Shown: positions 59,228 to 64,000 of the stretch, one piece after another
How positions within the stretch are numbered: position 1 is the first letter of the stretch
Layout of the letters: the number at the start of each line of letters is the position of its first letter
The notes under the pieces: generated by a model
Database searches by the model: none
What the model was told of the DNA's origin: nothing
What the model saw: only the letters and a program-made list of their open reading frames with translations
Assembly: GCF_029962835.1 (NCBI RefSeq)
Contig: NC_080582.1
Coordinates: forward strand, 71,420,177 to 71,484,176
Origin: Magnolia sinica
Lineage: Eukaryota; Streptophyta; Magnoliopsida; Magnoliales; Magnoliaceae
Direction: 5' to 3'
DNA length: 64,000 nucleotides
Program-made: the position numbers and the translations under genes

Positions 59228-59702
59228 TGTTGGGGGGACTGTGGAAGCACACAAAGATGAATCTAGGATAGTAATCCAATTGCACCAATCAAACACAAAA
59301 AGAACACAAAGATTTTAACATGGAAAAACCCTTGTGGGAAAAAATCACAGCAAAAAGCGACAAATATCACAAATCTGCGCGAAACAGTTCAATATCATCG
59401 AACACCCTTCAATAACTCATAAATATGGGTGTACACGGGATTAGGAGGTATTCCAAGGGTTTTAAATTCATCCAAGGGTTTCAAAGGGTGTAGCAAGGGT
59501 GAGATTCGAGGTTGTTCGAATCGGGTAATCACTTTCTCTTTGTAATTTCTGCTTTCATAGTGATATTTGTTGCTTTGTGCCGTGGTTTTTTCCCGCAAGG
59601 GTTTTTCCACGTTAAAATCGTTGTGTTCTTTTCGTGTTTGCTTGGTGCAATTAGATTATTATCCTAGATTCATCTCTGTGTGCTTCCGCAGTCCCCCCAA
59701 TA
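59228..59702. mobile_element. Palindromic LTR-derived insertion
   Basis: 475 bp with inverted ends of about 115 bp: TGTTGGGGGGACTGTGGAAG, and the complement of CTTCCGCAGTCCCCCCAATA. The exact 5-bp direct repeat TTGTA flanks it (59223-59227 and 59703-59707). The paralogous empty site near 28925-28940 confirms an insertion. Motifs such as GGAAAAACCCTTGTGGGAAA resemble the LTRs of plant copia elements as I know them. It looks like two LTR pieces in opposite orientation with no coding part. A fossil whose exact origin is uncertain. Confidence 0.65.
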
Positions 59703-61436
59703 TTGTAGAGGAGTTTTTTTTTTTCCTAGGTACCATTTTCGAGGAGGGTTAAGAGAAAAGGCAGGTTTAGTTCTAAACATTTCTTTCCAGCCCACTTATC
59801 TAATGATCGGTCCCAATAGATGAAATATTAGGACATTCGGACTACTGTGTCATTAATACGCATAAACAGTGATAAATGACACAATCGTGTCATTAAAAAT
59901 AACATGCCTGAAAAAAGCTAACTGTAACATAAAAGGACTTGCAACAAATTTATATGGTATCAAGTAAGCCTGAGAAAACATTAACAACATAACCATCCAC
60001 AAAATCAAGAAAACTTACAGCAGTTCGTACAACGGCTAAATAACATTCAGAATTCAATAAGCCATTCAAGATATATGAATCTGGAAAAAAAAAATGTTAA
60101 ACTTCGCTTACTCATGCAACTAGAGTGGCACTTAGATTTTCAAATTAACAGTTTCAATCCATCTATCAAGTAAGATAGTTTTTTTCTTCTTTGAGAAATG
60201 ACAGTGAAGCCGCCTGACAGAAGTTCTATAAGTGAACTCGGGGTTGCATTTAGTCCATTTGTAGCCATTGATCAGATGGCTAACATAGTCAATTCCCCTG
60301 ATTTTTGGGCTATAGTGCATCTGTTTGATTATTCAATGAATCAATGGTCTAGATCACCAAACACATGTCCGTCTGAAGTATAGGTTTTATGGCATGCACT
60401 CTACGGATTTCATGAAACATGCATCATAGTAGCATTTCTCTTTTTCTTATTAAAAGGTAAAGAGAATTTCCTACACAACAAGGAAAGTAACACGAGTGGG
60501 AAATGAAGGATGTGTTTTAGCCAATGAAAATTGGTTTCCTAATGCATCCTACTGTTTCCTGATCCCACCTGTGCATCCACTCATTGGGTGGGCCACTGCA
60601 CATGGGACAAATTGATGACTGTATACGCTTGTTTTAGCCATTCATTTGTTTTGTACACTGTGCCCCACCTGATAGATCTACTGCTAGACCTGACTGATCA
60701 CTGAGCTACTCCATTGATAGAGCAGGGTCCGCCTGATGGACAGCTTGCATCTTGCACATGTTTTCTATCTAGGCACATGTGACGGCATGCAAAGTGGTTG
60801 GATTGTAAATGATTGAGATTTTCAAATCTCAATACTGTTGGACATAGGCCAGGGACCACTGGTGGGCAATCACTAGTGGGTGGGTCCCATGATGTTTGGC
60901 TTCTTTTTTATTAATCATTTTTTCTTCTTCTGTTTGAAGTTGAATTTCAACTTTAAATGAAGATTTAGATGAGGAGATAAGGATAAGATCGGATGTTAAG
61001 AGCATTGGAGTCCAATTAGGTGGCTCCTGCTGATGCTATAGATGAATTGAAGTCCATGTGGCTCTATGCTTAGATGATCAAAACCATCGCTCTAGTGGAC
61101 ACAGTCCAAAAATAGCACAGGCAAGCGCATCCTTGCTATTTAAATGATGGCCCCCAAGCGGGGAGCAAAAATGGTAAGACAGTGCTGCCTAGCTAATTGG
61201 ACATGAGTGGATTGGTTAAGTAGATGGATGGCGATAGAGGTCATCGAATCACACATTCACATGGGCTGATTCATTGATAGTTTAAGTAATGACCTCACAA
61301 GATATTCTTGGTTGAGGCATTTCCACCAACAATTAACATGCATGACATACAGGAAATGGTATTACATAGAGCCAAAAGCCAACTGGCCAAGAGATTGTAC
61401 GGTACAAATTTGGATGGGGAGTTATATGAAACCAGG

Positions 61437-61650
61437 GGTGCAACTTGGGCAGATCCAAATTCCAGCTCAAGGTGCCCAACCCTAAGTCCTTTATACTCAA
61501 CCCAACCCAACCTAAATACAAGTGATTATTCCCAACCTGACCTGACCTAACTTGAATTTGCTCAAGCAAAACCAAACTCGAATTCAAATAAGTTTGGCAA
61601 TTTCCAACCCTAAGCCAACCCAAGGACCTTGACAACCCAACCCAAACTTG
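61437..61650. repeat. GGGGTGCAAC / GGGTTGGG-type repeat
   Basis: GGGGTGCAACTTGGGCAGAT through CCCAACCCAAACTTGGGTTG. Longer paralogue of the fragment at 30471-30560. Confidence 0.5.
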
Positions 61651-61677
61651 GGTTGGGCTCCATTAGTGAAACTGAAA

Positions 61678-61842
61678 AAATTATCATTTTTTATTATTAT
61701 TATTTTTTTAAATTTTTTATTACACACGCACTCACACCCCCACACACTCACGCCATAGTGGGATTTCACCACCTATGGATACTCAAACCCTTGACTAGGT
61801 GTTAAAACTGCTGAGAGTCTACCACCCAAGCAAGAGTAAGGA
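61678..61842 (-). mobile_element. tRNA-derived SINE
   Basis: On the minus strand: A box CTTGGGTGGTAGACTCTC (61813-61830), B box GGTTTGAGT (61781-61789), then ATCCATAGGTGGTGAAATCC, GGCGTGAGTGTGTGGGGGTG and an A/T-rich tail with (AAT)n down to about 61678. A-to-B spacing suits a tRNA-type polymerase III promoter. The body is shared with 46456-46585. It is absent from the paralogous NLR1 flank. Confidence 0.75.
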
Positions 61843-62032
61843 TCTTTTCAATTGATACTAGTAAAAGCTAGAATGTGTGTGATTCATGTTGTCAATCAAA
61901 GCAAGGGAAATCAACCAAAGAAGAAGAAAAGCTCGCCTGCCTTTGTAGAATGTCCTTCCATGCGTTTTCCGTTGGTGGAAGAAACTATCAAGAAAAATCA
62001 CTTGCCTTTGATAGCCCACCATAGCAGCAACA

Positions 62033-64000
62033 TTATTGTATTTTGAGGGAGGGTATATGTTGAATCTTATGCCAATCGTCTCCTCTGTTTTCCAGCATTC
62101 TGGCATTGAATTCACCAGGCATGCGCTGCACCTCCAACTTCTCGAGAGTAGTCACATGTTGCAGTCCTTCTGGAAGCCTCTTCAAAGTCGAGCATTCACA
62201 AATCAGCAAATGTAAGAGCCTCAGCATTGCTCCTTCCTCCACTCTCCACTCTACTAATTCAGGTAACCGCTCAACTTGTAAGGATTTGAGTTGAGGAAAC
62301 CCTTGTGCAGAGCAGATCATTTCCTTTCCCATATATGAATTATAACACAATCTGAGAATCCGAAGGTTCGGTAGTTTCTCCAATGTTGCCATTGGATCTT
62401 TCATTAACTGGGAGGATGCCAAGGTAAGCTTGGTGAGGTTAGGTGAGAATTCATACGACTCGGGTAGCTTCTTTAATGTTCCACTCAAAAACATCTTCTT
62501 CAGATGCAGGTGATGTGAAAAAGGCATAAACACCGGAATAGTGCGCCACCAATGCAACCTCAAAGACTGGAGGAGGTCCAACTTGGGAAGAGAGTTGGAC
62601 AATCCCTTTGTCTGCCAACTATTATGCATCTCATATACTCCTAGTTTCTTAAGAGTAGTTAGCTTCCCCAAGCAATCTTCTATCCAATCACCAGCCTCGA
62701 CACGTTTTAGGGTCTGAAGATTAACTAAACAATCAAGTCCGAGTGATGGACGCCCCACCATTTTAGACCAAACACCTTTATTTATTATCCTTCCATAGGA
62801 CACATCCACATGCCTTAATTGTTTCATCTTCCAAATAGAATTGGGTATGTAGATTATGGATATACCTTCTTCTACATGGAGTGTTTCTAAATTGTGAAGA
62901 TTGCTTATGGATGATGGGAGGCTTGTTAAACCACCCACCTTGAAGCCAAGGTATCTCAAGTGGATTAGTGTACCTATTTCATTCGGAAGCTTTCGATTAG
63001 ATACATCCAAATATAACACCCTAAGCAAATTGAATCCTCTGTAAAGAAAATCCTCTTGCTTTTTTCCAAGCCATCCACTATCTAAAGTGATGCACAACAC
63101 GGAACGAAGGTGTGGGTTGGCGCGATTTAAAGAAGTGTACTTGCTAGTGGCATGATGAATAGCAAGTCGGCGTGCTTTTGATGGAGAGAGAGGATTTGTA
63201 TTTCCATGATGAACGTCGAGGAATTTATCTTCCCTGGCTTTTGAAATTGAGAGTTCATGTAAGAGATCATGGATACGGCAGCTTTTGACTCTGCCAATGG
63301 AATTTCTTTTCACTACTTGAATCAAACTTCTATGTATTAGCTCCTCCAGGCAATCTTCTGCAGCTTCCTCCATCGTTTCGTCCCCTGTTGGCTCTACAAA
63401 TCCTTCCGCAACCCACAGCTGAATCAATTTCTTAGCACGGATCTCATGGTCTTCTGGAAAAACACCGAAGTAGAGAAAGTATGGCTTGAGACGGTAGGGT
63501 AGATCTTCATAGCTTAAAGCTAATATTCTTGCAATTCGGGATTCATCATCAACGGATTGTGAGCTAATTTTCTGGAGTACTTTCTCCCACTCGTTCGGAT
63601 CTGTTGATTTTCTTGATAGTAGGCCACCTATGGCTACAATAGCAAGAGGGAGACCACAGCATTTTGCCACAATCTCTTTTCCCAGCTTCTCTAAATTTTG
63701 CTGGTAATGAATACCTTGTTCTAAGAATGCTTTCTTACAAAACAACTTCCATACCTCTTCATCTCCTAAAAGCTGCAGCTCGTGGGGAGAACTTCGTGCA
63801 TCTGCATATGAAGCTACTTCTCTGTTGCGGGTGGTGAGTAGGACTCAACTTCCATTATTCATATCTGGAAAAGCAGCCACCAAAGAATCCCATGCTTCAG
63901 TCTTCCATATATCGTCCAACACCACAAGATATCTCATGTCTTTCAAATAATTGAAAAGCTTCTCCCTCAATTAAACTGAGTTCATTTTCTCCGCCATCTC
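62033..64000 (-). pseudogene. NLR2: CC-NBS-LRR receptor, 3' part, with stops
   Basis: A close paralogue of NLR1, cut by the window edge so that the CC domain and P-loop lie outside. Visible motifs: kinase-2 LVVLDDIW (about 63920), TEAWDSLVAAFP, RNBS-B VLLTTRN, GLPL within CCGLPLAIVAIGGLL, YFLYFGVFPEDHEI, the MHD variant IHD (CRIHDLLHEL), then LRRs to the TAA at 62033-62035. Two in-frame stops lie in the NB domain. TAA at 63971-63973 stands where NLR1 has CAA (AVQLREKL). TGA at 63845-63847 stands where NLR1 has CGA (GSRVLLTT). From 63745 down to the stop codon 570 codons are open. The LRR region has small indels against NLR1 (for example a shorter segment at LYLDVSNRKLPNEIG). The C-terminus lacks the final KAS of NLR1. 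Confidence 0.9.

Larger units (their letters stand above)
59047..62030. repeat. NLR2 downstream flank, duplicate of 28600-30729
   Basis: Collinear with the NLR1 flank (landmarks under that entry), interrupted by the palindromic insertion at 59228-59702, an insertion of about 150 bp at 60838-60990, and the SINE at 61678-61842. No independent gene seen. Confidence 0.78.

Noticed and set aside
1-64000. tRNA and rRNA genes
   Set aside because: Polymerase III box-like motifs are present only in SINE contexts (46.5 and 61.8 kb); no cloverleaf or rRNA core sequence was recognised.

Overview
The window reads as nuclear DNA of a flowering plant. It carries CC-NBS-LRR immune-receptor genes, Ty1/copia and Ty3/gypsy LTR retrotransposons primed by initiator Met-tRNA, an L1-type LINE, tRNA-derived SINEs and many short inverted-repeat DNA transposons (MITEs). 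The MITEs carry a GGGCCCACCATGATGTAT-type motif that I associate with woody, possibly magnoliid, genomes; that placement is from memory and tentative. Coding density is very low. The only host genes I can support are one nearly complete NLR with a single in-frame stop, the 3' part of a second NLR, and a short tail of a third. All three are on the minus strand.

Layout. 1-2.6 kb: decayed gypsy remnant. 3.0-3.55 kb: hAT-like MITE. 4.14-8.37 kb: a giant palindromic (foldback) element with an exact 8-bp target duplication and two mirror-image minisatellite arrays. 9.7-14.7 kb: copia element (+) with LTRs about 94% alike. 15.7-16.4 kb: solo gypsy LTR. 17-28 kb: a segmental duplication (17.1-18.1 and 26.4-27.8 kb) around a young copia element (-) at 21.26-26.36 kb. 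28-30.7 kb: duplicated NLR-flank sequence. 30.7-33.5 kb: NLR1. 33.7-45.3 kb: a second, 11.6-kb foldback element made of nested inverted repeats. It has roughly 1-kb arms, mirrored 136-bp higher-order minisatellites, TCGATATATCGA-rich repeats and a captured repeat-protein fragment. 45.9-51.5 kb: a MITE-rich stretch. 52.4-53.6 kb: a hAT-like MITE carrying a nested solo LTR. 53.8-62 kb: repeated copies of NLR-flank blocks, a LINE end, an NLR tail fragment, a palindromic LTR-derived insertion and a SINE. 62.0-64 kb: NLR2, cut by the window edge.

How it fits together. The right half looks like a decaying NLR cluster that grew by duplication of receptor and flank together and was then filled with transposons. 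The large foldback element ends only about 220 bp upstream of the NLR1 start codon, so it could supply hairpin RNA or heterochromatin next to an immune gene. The most novel-looking feature is the shared design of the two foldback elements: long inverted arms, minisatellite arrays in opposite orientations, and a core. Their sequences are unrelated. Long open frames over these arrays are by-products of stop-poor tandem repeats, not genes.
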